NCBI GenBank assembly: GCA_022844045.1
Contig: JALHMM010000013.1
Span: forward strand, 1-49,238
Length of the DNA stretch: 49,238 nucleotides
Direction of reading: 5' to 3'
Origin: Reyranellaceae bacterium
Lineage (GTDB): Bacteria > Pseudomonadota > Alphaproteobacteria > Reyranellales > Reyranellaceae
In this document: piece by piece, positions 18,907 through 27,402 of the stretch
Layout: each line of letters begins with the position of its first letter
Numbering within the stretch: the first letter of the stretch is position 1
Program-made: the position numbers and the translations under genes
The notes under the pieces: model-generated
Database searches by the model: none
Seen by the model: the letters and a program-made list of their open reading frames with translations, nothing else
What the model was told of the DNA's origin: nothing

Positions 18907-19488
18907 TCACCCAAGCACCTCGGACAGCCGCGCCCGAAGCGATGGCAGCAATTCCGTTTCGAACCATGGGTTCCGGCGGAGCCACAGATTGTTTCTCGGA
19001 CTGGGGTGCGGCATCGGGACCACCGTTGGCCAGTGGGTACGCCAGGACTTGACGGCGTCCGTCAACGAGACGGGCTTGTCGGCCAGATGGTACGCCTGCG
19101 CGTATTGCCCGATGACCAGGCTGATTTCCAGGTTGCGCAGGCGCGCCAGAAGCTGTGCTCGCCAGGCCGGCGCGCACTCGGGCCGCGGCGGAAGATCGCC
19201 GGACTTCTTCGTCGATCCGGGGAAGCAAAACCCCATCGGCAGGATGGCCACGCGCTTGGCGTCGTAGAACACCTCCCGCGTCACGCCCATCCAGTCTCGC
19301 AGGCGCTCGCCGCTGGCGTCATCGAACGGCACGCCGGACTCATGGACCTTTCGTCCCGGCGCCTGGCCGGCGATCAGCACGCGAGCCTGCGGGTGTATCT
19401 GCAGAACGGGCCGAACCCCATGCGGCAGATGAGCAGCGCAGATCGTGCAGGCGCGAACCTCGGTGAGCAGCGATGCGAATGAGGCCAT
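18907..19488 (-). CDS. uracil-DNA glycosylase family protein (COG1573)
   Basis: A 193-residue member of the COG1573 uracil-DNA glycosylase superfamily, possibly acting in base-excision repair. Visible motifs are VLIAGQAPGRKVHESGVPFD (about residues 36-55), equivalent to the GEAPG motif I, then SGERLRDWMGV, and near the C terminus PMPHPSPRNNLWLRRNPWFE, which holds the HPSPR motif. An N-terminal CTIC pair is present, but the full four-cysteine Fe-S set of family 4 is not evident, so activity is uncertain. I chose ATG 19488; the frame stays open to 19569. It is convergent with the lolD remnant and divergent from dnaE. Confidence 0.8.
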   Translation of the reverse strand: MASFASLLTEVRACTICAAHLPHGVRPVLQIHPQARVLIAGQAPGRKVHESGVPFDDASGERLRDWMGVTREVFYDAKRVAILPMGFCFPGSTKKSGDLPPRPECAPAWRAQLLARLRNLEISLVIGQYAQAYHLADKPVSLTDAVKSWRTHWPTVVPMPHPSPRNNLWLRRNPWFETELLPSLRARLSEVLG

Positions 19489-19653
19489 AGGACCAGACTC
19501 CTCGTGCCGGGCGAGCGGGATCGTCACTCGAAGCCAGGGCAGCTGGTCGAGTTTTCCTTCTCCCCGCATAGATGGGCAGAAGGAAGATCACTGGCGATCC
19601 ACAGGCCACAACCACGATAATGGCCGCAGAACAAGAACGCGAGGATCGCGCCG

Positions 19654-22600
19654 TTGAGTTATGCCCCCTTCGTGCACCTCAGGGTGCGCACCGCCTATTC
19701 GTTGGCTGAAGGCGCCATCCGTATCGAGGAGCTGGCGTCGCTGGCCAAGTCGATGGGCATGCCCGCCGTCGCCGCCACCGATCGTGACAACCTGTTCGGC
19801 GCGCTGGAATTCGCCGGCTACTGCGCCAAGTCGGGCGTGCAGCCGATCATCGGCGCCGACCTGGCGATCCGCCGCGAGGAGGAGGGGTCCGGCTTCGGCG
19901 GCGGCGGGAGCAAGGTGGTTCAGGCCGACTGGCTCTGCCTGCTGGTGCAGAACGAGACCGGCTATCTCAACCTGCTGCACCTCGTGTCCGAAGCGCATCT
20001 TCACTACAAGGTCGGCACCCTGGCGGCGCTGCCCATCGCCGTGCTGGAGGGCCGCACCGAGGGGCTGATCGCCCTCACCGGCGGCGCCAGCGGCGCGCTG
20101 GGCCGGCTGCTGGCCGACGGGCAGGGGATCGCCGCCACCGCGCTGGTCGAGCGTTTCAAGACGCTGTTTCCCGGCCGGCTCTACATCGAGCTGCAGCGCC
20201 ATGGCGAGCCTCTGCAGAAGCGGGTCGAGCCCCTGCTGCTCGATCTCGCCTATGCCCACGATCTGCCGTTGGTGGCGACCAACGACGCGCATTTCGGCAA
20301 GGCGGCGATGTTCGACGCCCACGACGCGCTGATGTGCATCGCCCAGGGCGCGCATGTCGAGGACGCCAACCGCAAGCGCCTGACGCCCGAGCACTACTTC
20401 AAGTCGGCCGAGCAGATGCGGCAGGTCTTCGCCGATCTGCCGGAGGCCTGCGACAACACCGTCGTCATCGCCCAGCGCTGCGCCTACATGCCGGAGCCGC
20501 GCAAGCCGATCCTGCCGCGCTACACCAAGCTCGAGGGCCGCACCGAAGGCGAGGCGCTGCGCGATCTGTCCCAGCGCGGGCTGGTCGCGCTGCGCGATGC
20601 CGGACGGCTGACGCCCGACATCCCCTATGCCGACTACGAGGCGCGGCTGGCCTACGAGGTCGAGATGATCGACCGCATGGGCTTCTCCGGCTACTTCCTG
20701 ATCGTCGCCGACTTCATCCAGTGGGGTAAGGACCACGACGTGCCGATCGGGCCGGGCCGCGGCTCGGGCGCCGGATCGCTGGTGGCGTGGGCGCTGAAGA
20801 TCACCGATCTCGACCCGCTGCGCTGGGGCCTGCTGTTCGAGCGGTTCCTGAATCCCGAGCGCGTGTCGATGCCGGACTTCGATATCGACTTCTGCCAGGA
20901 CAAGCGCGACCAGGTGATCCGTTACGTGCGGGAGGAGTACGGCCGCGACCGCGTCGCCGCGATCATCACCTTCGGCAAGCTGCAGGCGCGCGCCGTGCTG
21001 CGCGATGTCGGCCGCGTGCTGGCCATGCCCTACGGCCAGGTCGACCGCATCTGCAAGCTGGTGCCCAACAACCCGGCCAAGCCGGTGACCCTGGCGCAGG
21101 CGCTGGAGTCCGAGCAGCTGCTGAAGCAGCAGTACGAGGAGGACCCCGACATCAAGCGCCTGGTCGATCTGGCGCTGCAGCTCGAGGGCCTCTACCGCCA
21201 CGCCTCGACGCACGCCGCCGGCGTGGTGATCGGCGACCGGCCGCTCGACGAGCTGGTGCCGCTCTACCGCGATACCGACAACCAGGAGCAGCTGCCGGCG
21301 ACCCAGTTCAACATGAAATGGGTCGAGAGCGCCGGGCTGGTGAAGTTCGACTTCCTTGGCCTGAAGACGCTCACCGTGCTGGAGAAGGCGGTCAACCTGA
21401 TCGGCCGCGGCACGGTCGATCTCGCCAAGCTGCCGCTCGACGACACCGCCACCTTCAAGATGCTGGCGCGCGGCGATGTCTCCGGCGTGTTCCAGCTCGA
21501 AGGCAGCGGCGTGCGCGACGTGCTGCGTCGGCTGCGGCCGGACCGCTTCGAGGACATCATCGCCGTCGTGGCGCTCTACCGCCCCGGCCCGATGGAAAAC
21601 ATCGGCAGCTACATCAAGCGCAAGCAGAAGGAAGAGCCGGTCGACACCCTGCACCCGATGCTCAAGGATATCCTCGGCGAGACCCACGGCATCATCATCT
21701 ACCAGGAGCAGGTGATGCAGATCGCGCAGGTGCTCAGCGGTTACTCGCTGGGCGGCGCCGACCTGCTGCGCCGCGCCATGGGCAAGAAGATCGCCTCGGA
21801 AATGGCGGCGCAGCGCGAGATCTTCGTCGAAGGCGCCAAGAAGAACGGCGTCGACGCCGGCAAGGCCTCCTCGATCTTCGACCAGGTCGACAAGTTCGCG
21901 GGCTACGGCTTCAACAAGAGCCACGCCGCCGCCTACGCGCTGGTGAGCTACCAGACGGCGTATCTCAAGGCCAACTACCCGGTCGAGTTCATCGCCGCCT
22001 CGATGACGCTCGACATGGGCAACACCGACAAGCTTTCGCTGTTCCGCCGCGAGCTCGACCGGCTGAAGATCGAGCTGCTGCCGCCTGACGTGAACCATTC
22101 GACGGCCGAGTTCGCCGTCGAGATCACGCCCGAGGGCAAAAAAGCCGTGCGCTACGCGCTGGCGGCGGTGAAGGGCGTCGGCCGCGACGCCATGGAGCGG
22201 CTGGCCGAGAAGCGCCAGGAGGGCGGCAAGTTCGCCTCGCTGTTCGACTTCGCCGAGCGGCTTGACGGCCGCGTGCTGAACAAGCGGCTGCTGGAGAGCC
22301 TGGTGCGCGCCGGCGCCTTCGACGGGCTCAACAAGAACCGCGCCCAGACCTTCGCCGCGATCGAGAGCCTGATCCGCCATGCGCAGGCCACGGCCGAGCA
22401 GCGCGAGAGCGATCAGAACGGCCTGTTCGGCGACGACACGGTGCAGCGTCGTCCGCCTTTGCCCAAGATCACCGACTGGTCGGCGATGGAGCGGCTGCAG
22501 CACGAATTCGCCGCCATCGGCTTCTATTTCTCCTCGCATCCGCTGGCCGCCTACGACCGCAGCCTCAAGCGGCTGGGCGTGATCCAGTCCTCTGAGATCA

Positions 22601-23106
22601 CCGGGCGGCTGGCCAATGGCGGGGGCGGGCGCATCAAGCTCGCCGGCACGGTGGTCGACAAGAGCGAGCGCACTTCGGCGCGCGGCAGCCGCTTCGCCTT
22701 CGTGTCGATGTCGGATCAGGCCGGCAGCTTCGAGGTCACCATCTTCAGCGAGCTGCTGGGCGCCAAGCGCGACCTGCTGCAACCCGGCAACGCGCTCTTG
22801 GTGTCGTGCGACGGCCGGCTCGATGGCGAGCAGGTCAAGCTGACGGCGCAGAGCATCGAGAAGCTCGACGACGCCGTGGTCCACGCCGCCGCCGGCCTGC
22901 GCATCACGCTCAACGATCCGCTGGCGCTGGCACGCCTCAAGGAGATCATCGGCAAACCCAACGGCCGCGGCCAAGTCCGCCTTCTCATGGCGCTCGACGG
23001 CGAAACCGAGGTCGAGATGGCGCTACCCGGCGGCTACACCATCGCCCCCGGCATCCGCGACCAGATCAGCCGCACGTCAGGCATCGAGCACGTGGAGGAG
23101 GTGTGA
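19654..23106 (+). CDS. dnaE: DNA polymerase III subunit alpha
   Basis: Replicative polymerase catalytic subunit (1150 residues). The order is an N-terminal PHP domain, polymerase palm/fingers/thumb, tandem HhH region and an OB fold near residues 985-1070. Catalytic aspartates are visible: PDFDIDF gives Asp408 and Asp410, and GLVKFDFLGLKTL gives Asp566, matching E. coli Asp401/403/555. The PHP metal motif is degenerate: HLRVR replaces the HxHxH of active PHP domains, and ATDRDN replaces ATDHG, so proofreading by PHP is not expected. The start is a TTG at 19654 with an AGGA-type sequence upstream; no in-frame ATG fits the family N terminus. Confidence 0.96.
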   Translation: MSYAPFVHLRVRTAYSLAEGAIRIEELASLAKSMGMPAVAATDRDNLFGALEFAGYCAKSGVQPIIGADLAIRREEEGSGFGGGGSKVVQADWLCLLVQNETGYLNLLHLVSEAHLHYKVGTLAALPIAVLEGRTEGLIALTGGASGALGRLLADGQGIAATALVERFKTLFPGRLYIELQRHGEPLQKRVEPLLLDLAYAHDLPLVATNDAHFGKAAMFDAHDALMCIAQGAHVEDANRKRLTPEHYFKSAEQMRQVFADLPEACDNTVVIAQRCAYMPEPRKPILPRYTKLEGRTEGEALRDLSQRGLVALRDAGRLTPDIPYADYEARLAYEVEMIDRMGFSGYFLIVADFIQWGKDHDVPIGPGRGSGAGSLVAWALKITDLDPLRWGLLFERFLNPERVSMPDFDIDFCQDKRDQVIRYVREEYGRDRVAAIITFGKLQARAVLRDVGRVLAMPYGQVDRICKLVPNNPAKPVTLAQALESEQLLKQQYEEDPDIKRLVDLALQLEGLYRHASTHAAGVVIGDRPLDELVPLYRDTDNQEQLPATQFNMKWVESAGLVKFDFLGLKTLTVLEKAVNLIGRGTVDLAKLPLDDTATFKMLARGDVSGVFQLEGSGVRDVLRRLRPDRFEDIIAVVALYRPGPMENIGSYIKRKQKEEPVDTLHPMLKDILGETHGIIIYQEQVMQIAQVLSGYSLGGADLLRRAMGKKIASEMAAQREIFVEGAKKNGVDAGKASSIFDQVDKFAGYGFNKSHAAAYALVSYQTAYLKANYPVEFIAASMTLDMGNTDKLSLFRRELDRLKIELLPPDVNHSTAEFAVEITPEGKKAVRYALAAVKGVGRDAMERLAEKRQEGGKFASLFDFAERLDGRVLNKRLLESLVRAGAFDGLNKNRAQTFAAIESLIRHAQATAEQRESDQNGLFGDDTVQRRPPLPKITDWSAMERLQHEFAAIGFYFSSHPLAAYDRSLKRLGVIQSSEITGRLANGGGGRIKLAGTVVDKSERTSARGSRFAFVSMSDQAGSFEVTIFSELLGAKRDLLQPGNALLVSCDGRLDGEQVKLTAQSIEKLDDAVVHAAAGLRITLNDPLALARLKEIIGKPNGRGQVRLLMALDGETEVEMALPGGYTIAPGIRDQISRTSGIEHVEEV

Positions 23107-23125
23107 GCGCCGCCGCGTCATCACT

Positions 23126-23155
23126 CCTTCTCCCCGCGCGCGGGGAGAGGGAGAA
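23126..23155. repeat. palindromic repeat, family D, after dnaE
   Basis: CTTCTCCCCGCG paired with CGCGGGGAGAGG, followed by GAGAA. It lies 20 bp after the dnaE stop and may act as a transcript-end hairpin. It is the same type as the element in front of nuoJ. Confidence 0.65.
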
Positions 23156-23171
23156 AAACCTCATAAGGTTT

Positions 23172-23189
23172 GATGAGCACCCAACCCTC
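23172..23189 (+). repeat. 18-bp direct repeat, left copy (copy of DUF72 gene start)
   Basis: GATGAGCACCCAACCCTC is identical to 24703-24720, which covers the start codon and first six codons (MSTQPS) of the DUF72 gene. The two copies bracket a 1.5-kb block holding the universal stress protein and the excisionase-like gene. Confidence 0.7.
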
Positions 23190-23225
23190 GATTTTCTCCG
23201 CCAGGCGTCTATCCAATGCCCTCTC

Positions 23226-24062
23226 TCAATGCGAGAGGAGGATGGGCACGCGAAGGTCGCCGAGGACTCCCTTGGTCGCGCCACCCAGAATGAAATCGCG
23301 AATGCGGGAGTGGCCGAATCCCCCCATCGCCAGGAGCTTCGCCCCTTCCGACAGGGCGGTGTCCTGCAACGCGTTGGCAATGCTCCGCCCGCCGAGGAGG
23401 ATATCGAGCGGCTTGGCGGTGAATCCCCGCTTTTCCAGCGCGGATGCGAGAGCGCCAGCAAGGTCCGACCCGCTCAGTGGCTTCTCGTCTCGAACCGTCA
23501 GCACCGAGACACGACCGCCTTTGGCCAGAAACGGCAGCGCATCGCCAAGCGCACGTGCGGCGACCCGGCTTCCATCCCAGGCTATGGCGATATGGTCGAG
23601 GGTAACGGCACGGGCCGAGGGTGGCACCAGGATGGCCGGGCGTCCGGACCCGAAGACGACAGCATGCGCCATATCCTGCGCCGCCATCTCCCCGGACCAG
23701 GGAAGCACCGCAAGGTCGAAGTACCGCGCTTGGGCGGCGGCCGCGTCCAGTGCGGCGCCCAACACGACCTCGCGGTTCGCGCAGGACACGTCGAGGCGTG
23801 ACCCTGCCGCCGACTGCACGAGACTCCGCAGACGATGGCACTCGGCCTTGCTCTTCTCTTTGGCGGAACGGACAAGGCCCGGGACATCGATAACCATGCT
23901 GCCCAACGCCGATGGTACATGCGGAATGTCGACCGCGAATGTCGTGACGTTGAGTGCGCTCTCAAGCATGGGCGCGAAAGCGACCGCGGCCTGAATCGAG
24001 GCGTCCGACACGACTTCGGGATAGCTGGCCAAGGGCATGTAGGCGATACGAGTCTGCGTCAT
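23226..24062 (-). CDS. universal stress protein, two-domain
   Basis: A 278-residue tandem Usp protein. The second domain begins HIAIAWDGSRVAARALGDAL at about residue 150 and ends with the ATP-binding loop GGFGHSRIRDFILGGATKGV, fitting the G-2x-G-9x-G(S/T) pattern. The first domain lacks a complete loop. Such proteins bind ATP and support survival in stress or low oxygen. The start at 24062 has a GGAAGAG sequence upstream; the frame remains open to 24182. An FNR/FixK-like box sits about 110 bp upstream, suggesting oxygen control. It faces dnaE convergently and lies between two 18-bp direct repeats. Confidence 0.9.
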   Translation of the reverse strand: MTQTRIAYMPLASYPEVVSDASIQAAVAFAPMLESALNVTTFAVDIPHVPSALGSMVIDVPGLVRSAKEKSKAECHRLRSLVQSAAGSRLDVSCANREVVLGAALDAAAAQARYFDLAVLPWSGEMAAQDMAHAVVFGSGRPAILVPPSARAVTLDHIAIAWDGSRVAARALGDALPFLAKGGRVSVLTVRDEKPLSGSDLAGALASALEKRGFTAKPLDILLGGRSIANALQDTALSEGAKLLAMGGFGHSRIRDFILGGATKGVLGDLRVPILLSH

Positions 24063-24168
24063 GATGGCTCTTCCAGCGGATGGTGGCCCCGGGGGCGGCC
24101 GCAAGGAGATTCCCTTCCGACCGCATCCGGGTGTTGACGCAGTGTGGCAAAGGAAGGCTGAACCAGGA

Positions 24169-24182
24169 TTGAGCTGGATCAA
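24169..24182. promoter_or_regulatory. FNR/FixK-like box
   Basis: TTGAGCTGGATCAA matches the FNR/FixK consensus TTGAT-N4-ATCAA at 9 of 10 defined bases. It lies between the divergent universal stress protein and excisionase-like genes. If it activates the stress-protein promoter from about -41.5, the start point would be near 24134, giving a leader of about 70 nt. Confidence 0.6.
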
Positions 24183-24236
24183 TCAAGATCGACCAAACTT
24201 CACTATCCTGAGCCAAACGAGACGGAGGGACTCGGG

Positions 24237-24464
24237 ATGCCGCACGACCGCTATCAGACCGTGCAGGAGCTGGCGGATCGACTGGAGGTCGCCGAGGCGA
24301 CTGTGCGGCAATGGATCAAGTCCGGCGTTCTGCGTGCCATCGACATCGGCAAGGGCTGGCGCATCGCGGATACCGATCTGGAACGCTTCCTGAAAGCCCG
24401 CGAGACGGCGCCGCGCGAGAGGGACGACGCGACAACGGGCCATCGCGCGGGCTTGGATAGATGA
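24237..24464 (+). CDS. excisionase/MerR-like helix-turn-helix protein
   Basis: A 75-residue DNA-binding protein of the excisionase (Xis, HTH_17) type. QTVQELADRLEVAEATVRQW forms the helix-turn-helix and is followed by the wing IDIGKGWRIADTDLERFLKA. An AGGGA sequence precedes the ATG. No integrase gene is visible nearby, so it may be a small regulator rather than a true recombination factor. It is divergent from the universal stress protein gene and shares the spacer that contains the FNR-like box. Confidence 0.8.
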   Translation: MPHDRYQTVQELADRLEVAEATVRQWIKSGVLRAIDIGKGWRIADTDLERFLKARETAPRERDDATTGHRAGLDR

Positions 24465-24702
24465 GCGGCGCTCATCGCTGACATCCCGCCATCCGCGACA
24501 CGGGCTTCCGCAATCGGCGCACGGTTGCATATCGTGAGAGCCTTCGGTCATCGTGGCGTCCGCGAGATGCCCTTTGGCCACCACCCGGCGGCTTGTCGAC
24601 CAGATACGGGCGCCGCTACACATTCATCACGGAACAGTCGATATCGCATGATTGCCTGTCTTCGATCTCCCTCGCTCGCCCTCGGTCCAACTTCATCACA
24701 AC
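24465..24702. other. 238-bp non-coding gap
   Basis: No gene supported. Both strands have only short or unconvincing frames; the minus-strand frame over 24183-24623 has no family-like features and overlaps the HTH gene. The right end adjoins the 18-bp direct repeat at the DUF72 start. Confidence 0.4.
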
Positions 24703-24720
24703 GATGAGCACCCAACCCTC
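24703..24720 (+). repeat. 18-bp direct repeat, right copy
   Basis: Identical to 23172-23189. It covers the base before the DUF72 start codon and the first codons of that gene. Similarity stops on both sides. Confidence 0.7.
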
Positions 24721-25729
24721 ACTCCTCGGCGACACACCCGCGCCGCGCCGTCGTGGCGGCGGGCTGCCGGCGCCGGCGGAGGGCTCGCCGCTGCGGCGCG
24801 CGGCGCCGGCGGGTGTCTACCTCGGCACCTCGTCGTGGTCCTTCCCCGGCTGGCAGGGACTCGTCTGGCAGGGCCAGCACACCGCGCCGTCGCTGTCGCG
24901 CGACGGGCTGCCGGCCTACGGCGCGTTGGGCCTGTTCCGCACCGTCGGCATCGACCGCAACTTCTACTCGCCGATGTCGGCCGACGAGTTCGCCGCCTAT
25001 GCCCTGCAGGTGCCGGCCGATTTCCGCTTCCTGGTGAAGGCGCCGGCGCTGGTCACCGACGCCGTGGTGCGCACCGAGGACGGTCACGGCCGCGCGCCCA
25101 ACCGCTGGTTCCTCGACGCCGACATCGCGCTCGACAAGTTCATCGGCCCGGCGATCGAGGGGCTGGGCCAGCGCGCCGGCCCGCTGGTCTTCCAGTTCTC
25201 GCCCGCGCCGCGCGCCATGCTCGCCGATCCGGTGGCGTGGATCGAACGCCTCGGTCTCTTCCTCGAGATGCTGCCGCGCGAGGTCCGCGGCCTGGCGCCG
25301 CTCTACGCCGTCGAGCTGCGCAACCCCGAGTTCCTCACGCCGCGCCTGATGCGCCTGCTGCGCGCGCAGGGCGTGCGCTACGTCGTCGGCCTGCACGACC
25401 GCATGCCCGGCGTCGAGCGCCAGGCCAACGCGCTGCGCGTGCTCGATGACTGCTCAGAGGGTGACTACGCGCCTGATGGGCCGCTGATCGTGCGCTGGAA
25501 CCTCAAGCCAGGGCTGAAATACGAGGAAGCCAAGGAGCACTACTTCCCGTTCAATCGCCTGGTCGACGAAGACCCCGACACGCGCCGCCTGCTCGCCGCG
25601 CTGGCGCGCGCGGCTATCAGTAACGGCCAGCCCGCCTTCATCATCGCCAACAACAAGGCCGAGGGCAGCGCGCCGCTGTCGCTGCTGAAGCTGGCAGAGG
25701 CGATAGACGCCGCCAACGCGGCGGGCTGA
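24704..25729 (+). CDS. DUF72 (YecE-like) family protein
   Basis: A 341-residue TIM-barrel-like protein of the DUF72/YecE family, whose biochemical role is unknown. Family motifs are GVYLGTSSWSFPGWQGLVW near residue 37, the RNFYSPMSADEFAAYA segment, FRFLVKAPALVT, and the C-terminal YFPFNRLVDEDPDTRRLLA and AFIIANNKAEGSAPLSLLKL. The N-terminal 35 residues are low-complexity. ATG 24704 is chosen because the frame upstream looks non-coding. A second, diverged copy of its last codons occurs at 30073-30132, and an 18-bp copy of its start at 23172. Confidence 0.9.
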   Translation: MSTQPSLLGDTPAPRRRGGGLPAPAEGSPLRRAAPAGVYLGTSSWSFPGWQGLVWQGQHTAPSLSRDGLPAYGALGLFRTVGIDRNFYSPMSADEFAAYALQVPADFRFLVKAPALVTDAVVRTEDGHGRAPNRWFLDADIALDKFIGPAIEGLGQRAGPLVFQFSPAPRAMLADPVAWIERLGLFLEMLPREVRGLAPLYAVELRNPEFLTPRLMRLLRAQGVRYVVGLHDRMPGVERQANALRVLDDCSEGDYAPDGPLIVRWNLKPGLKYEEAKEHYFPFNRLVDEDPDTRRLLAALARAAISNGQPAFIIANNKAEGSAPLSLLKLAEAIDAANAAG

Positions 25730-25811
25730 GCGCTCAGGTCGTCGTGCGCCCTTGCGGCGTGAGGCGGCCGTCACTAGCGTCGCGCGGCTTGAACCTCAAT
25801 CGGATGGCCCG

Positions 25812-26165
25812 ATGCGCTTGATTGTCTTCGCTCTCGTTTCGCTGATGCTGGTGGTGCCCGGCGCCGATGCCCAGCAGCCCCGGACCATCGTCGGGGTGTG
25901 GAAGCTGCCGGGGCAGGGCTGCGCCCGGGCCGATGGCGCTCTCACGATCGGACCGCTGAGCCTCGAAGGCGAGGACGTGACCTGCCGGTTCACCAACGTC
26001 TCGCGTAGCGGCGCGACGGTGACCTGGACGGGCAACTGCGATTCGGCGGCTGGCACGGGCCCCGAGACCGTCGTCGCGACGGAGGCCAACCAGAGGCTGA
26101 CCATCCGCTACGTTCGCGGTGGCAACGTCATCGAGGGGCTGACCCGCTGCCCGGCGCCGCGATAA
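25812..26165 (+). CDS. small secreted hypothetical protein
   Basis: A 117-residue protein with a clear Sec signal peptide (MRLIVFALVSLMLVVPGADA, cleavage expected before QQP), so it should be periplasmic or secreted. The mature part of about 97 residues has four cysteines that could form two disulfides (GQGCARAD, VTCRF, GNCDS, TRCPAP), and a predicted all-beta pattern (TIVGVWKLPGQGC, ATVTWTGNC). I do not recognise a family. It follows the DUF72 gene on the same strand after 82 bp. Confidence 0.7.
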   Translation: MRLIVFALVSLMLVVPGADAQQPRTIVGVWKLPGQGCARADGALTIGPLSLEGEDVTCRFTNVSRSGATVTWTGNCDSAAGTGPETVVATEANQRLTIRYVRGGNVIEGLTRCPAPR

Positions 26166-26337
26166 CGGGTTGCGGGCGTCGCCGAGTCTGGCCACCGCCC
26201 AACCATCGCCCCTGATTTAATAATGCAAGAACGCAAGCCTGACACGCAACACAGCCCCCCAGCGTATAACGGCCGTCAGTGCGACCGGACCCATATCCGC
26301 CTATCCGGATTATCCAAAATGTTAAGGCCAAACTTCG
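26166..26337. other. A+T-richer spacer with short repeats
   Basis: No gene seen. Contains a 25-bp sequence (26222-26246) found again with three mismatches at 37016-37040, and three near-octamer repeats of TATCC type around 26293-26317. It separates the small secreted protein gene from the convergent nuclease gene. Confidence 0.4.
26222..26246. repeat. 25-bp dispersed repeat, copy 1
   Basis: AATGCAA-NNN-CGCAAGCCTGACACG. The second copy at 37016-37040 differs only in the three central bases. Both are intergenic and just past gene 3' ends. Confidence 0.5.
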
Positions 26338-27402
26338 TCAGGATGTCGGGGAATAGCTGATTTTGAACTGCGGGTATTGCTCTTTGATCAATTTCATAGC
26401 GCGGTGCCAGTTTACTCCTCCCCACTGACTTGAGAACGCATACGTTTTGCCATTTACCTGAAGCAGTTCGTCATCGTCGCATGACCATCGGCGATGATTG
26501 AACTGAAGCCCGGCCAATGACGCCTGCGCCGCAGCCAGCTTTGCAAAAGTCGCACCGTCAACAGTTCCGTCGACTGCATGCCAGACCCGGTTGGGTCGCC
26601 AATCGAACAGGGCGGTTATTTCGTCTGGGCTCACTCCTTTTTCGCAAACACGCTTGCATATCAAGTGGATGGCATTTCGCTTCCACATCGATGTGTGGAT
26701 TTCGTCACCGATCTGAACATCAAACCGTGTGAAGTCCGCACTGCTTGTCCGTGCTTGCCTCTCTTTTTGAGCTTTCTCACGAACCTGGACCTGGTACGCC
26801 TCGACTTCGGGCAAAGGAATGATCTGCTGCACGTCCATCAGGATCTGGTCGCCCAAACGGTATGGCCTGAGGCGAACGCACCGGATGTTTACATCATGAT
26901 CGAGGAGCCAAAGGACGGAGGATGTGAGTTCCTTCGAGAACTCGGCGGATGCGAGAACGATCCGAACATCTTGGGCGAATTGATCTTCATCCGCCTCTTC
27001 CCAACCGAGAAAATCCAACAGGGTTGCGCGGGCATCTTGCTCTTCCTTGCCCAGTCGAGAAAGGTGTCTGCGGAAGACATCTACCGCTTGGTCGAACGTC
27101 AATGTGGACACCATGGAAGCATAGCGAATGGCCTGCAGGTCCATATGGCCACCATCCTCTGTGCGCTTCAGCTCGATAACTACTAAGTTCGCCTTGTCAT
27201 CGACCCCTAGCAGGTCAATGCGACGACGCGAGGCTTCCCACTCCCCAAACTCCTCTGAAATGATGAGGGTGTTTGGAGAGATGACTTCGATCTGCCCGCG
27301 AAGAAGGCGCTGGAGGTCGGCGCGTTCGAGGACCCGCTCGTTGCTGAACGTTGTTTCTTCCACACGCTTTATGGCGCTTTCACCAAAGAGATAGATGGGC
27401 AT
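26338..27402 (-). CDS. PD-(D/E)XK nuclease-like protein (NucS/DUF91-type N terminus)
   Basis: A 354-residue protein with a recognisable nuclease core near the N terminus: RRRIDLLGVD then LVVIELKR gives Asp63, Glu77 and Lys79, the D-ExK triad, counted from the ATG at 27402. The preceding EFGEWEASRRRIDLL layout resembles endonuclease NucS/DUF91 proteins. The C-terminal half is unrecognised. It may act on branched or foreign DNA. ATG 27402 is preferred over GTG 27405 because GGAGAG then has normal spacing. The gene is visibly more A+T-rich than its neighbours and stands alone, both suggesting horizontal acquisition. Confidence 0.75.
   Translation of the reverse strand: MPIYLFGESAIKRVEETTFSNERVLERADLQRLLRGQIEVISPNTLIISEEFGEWEASRRRIDLLGVDDKANLVVIELKRTEDGGHMDLQAIRYASMVSTLTFDQAVDVFRRHLSRLGKEEQDARATLLDFLGWEEADEDQFAQDVRIVLASAEFSKELTSSVLWLLDHDVNIRCVRLRPYRLGDQILMDVQQIIPLPEVEAYQVQVREKAQKERQARTSSADFTRFDVQIGDEIHTSMWKRNAIHLICKRVCEKGVSPDEITALFDWRPNRVWHAVDGTVDGATFAKLAAAQASLAGLQFNHRRWSCDDDELLQVNGKTYAFSSQWGGVNWHRAMKLIKEQYPQFKISYSPTS

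Noticed and set aside
24183..24623. Minus-strand reading frame opposite the excisionase-like gene
   Set aside because: Its translation is rich in Arg/Ser/Cys without recognisable motifs and covers the supported HTH gene in antisense.
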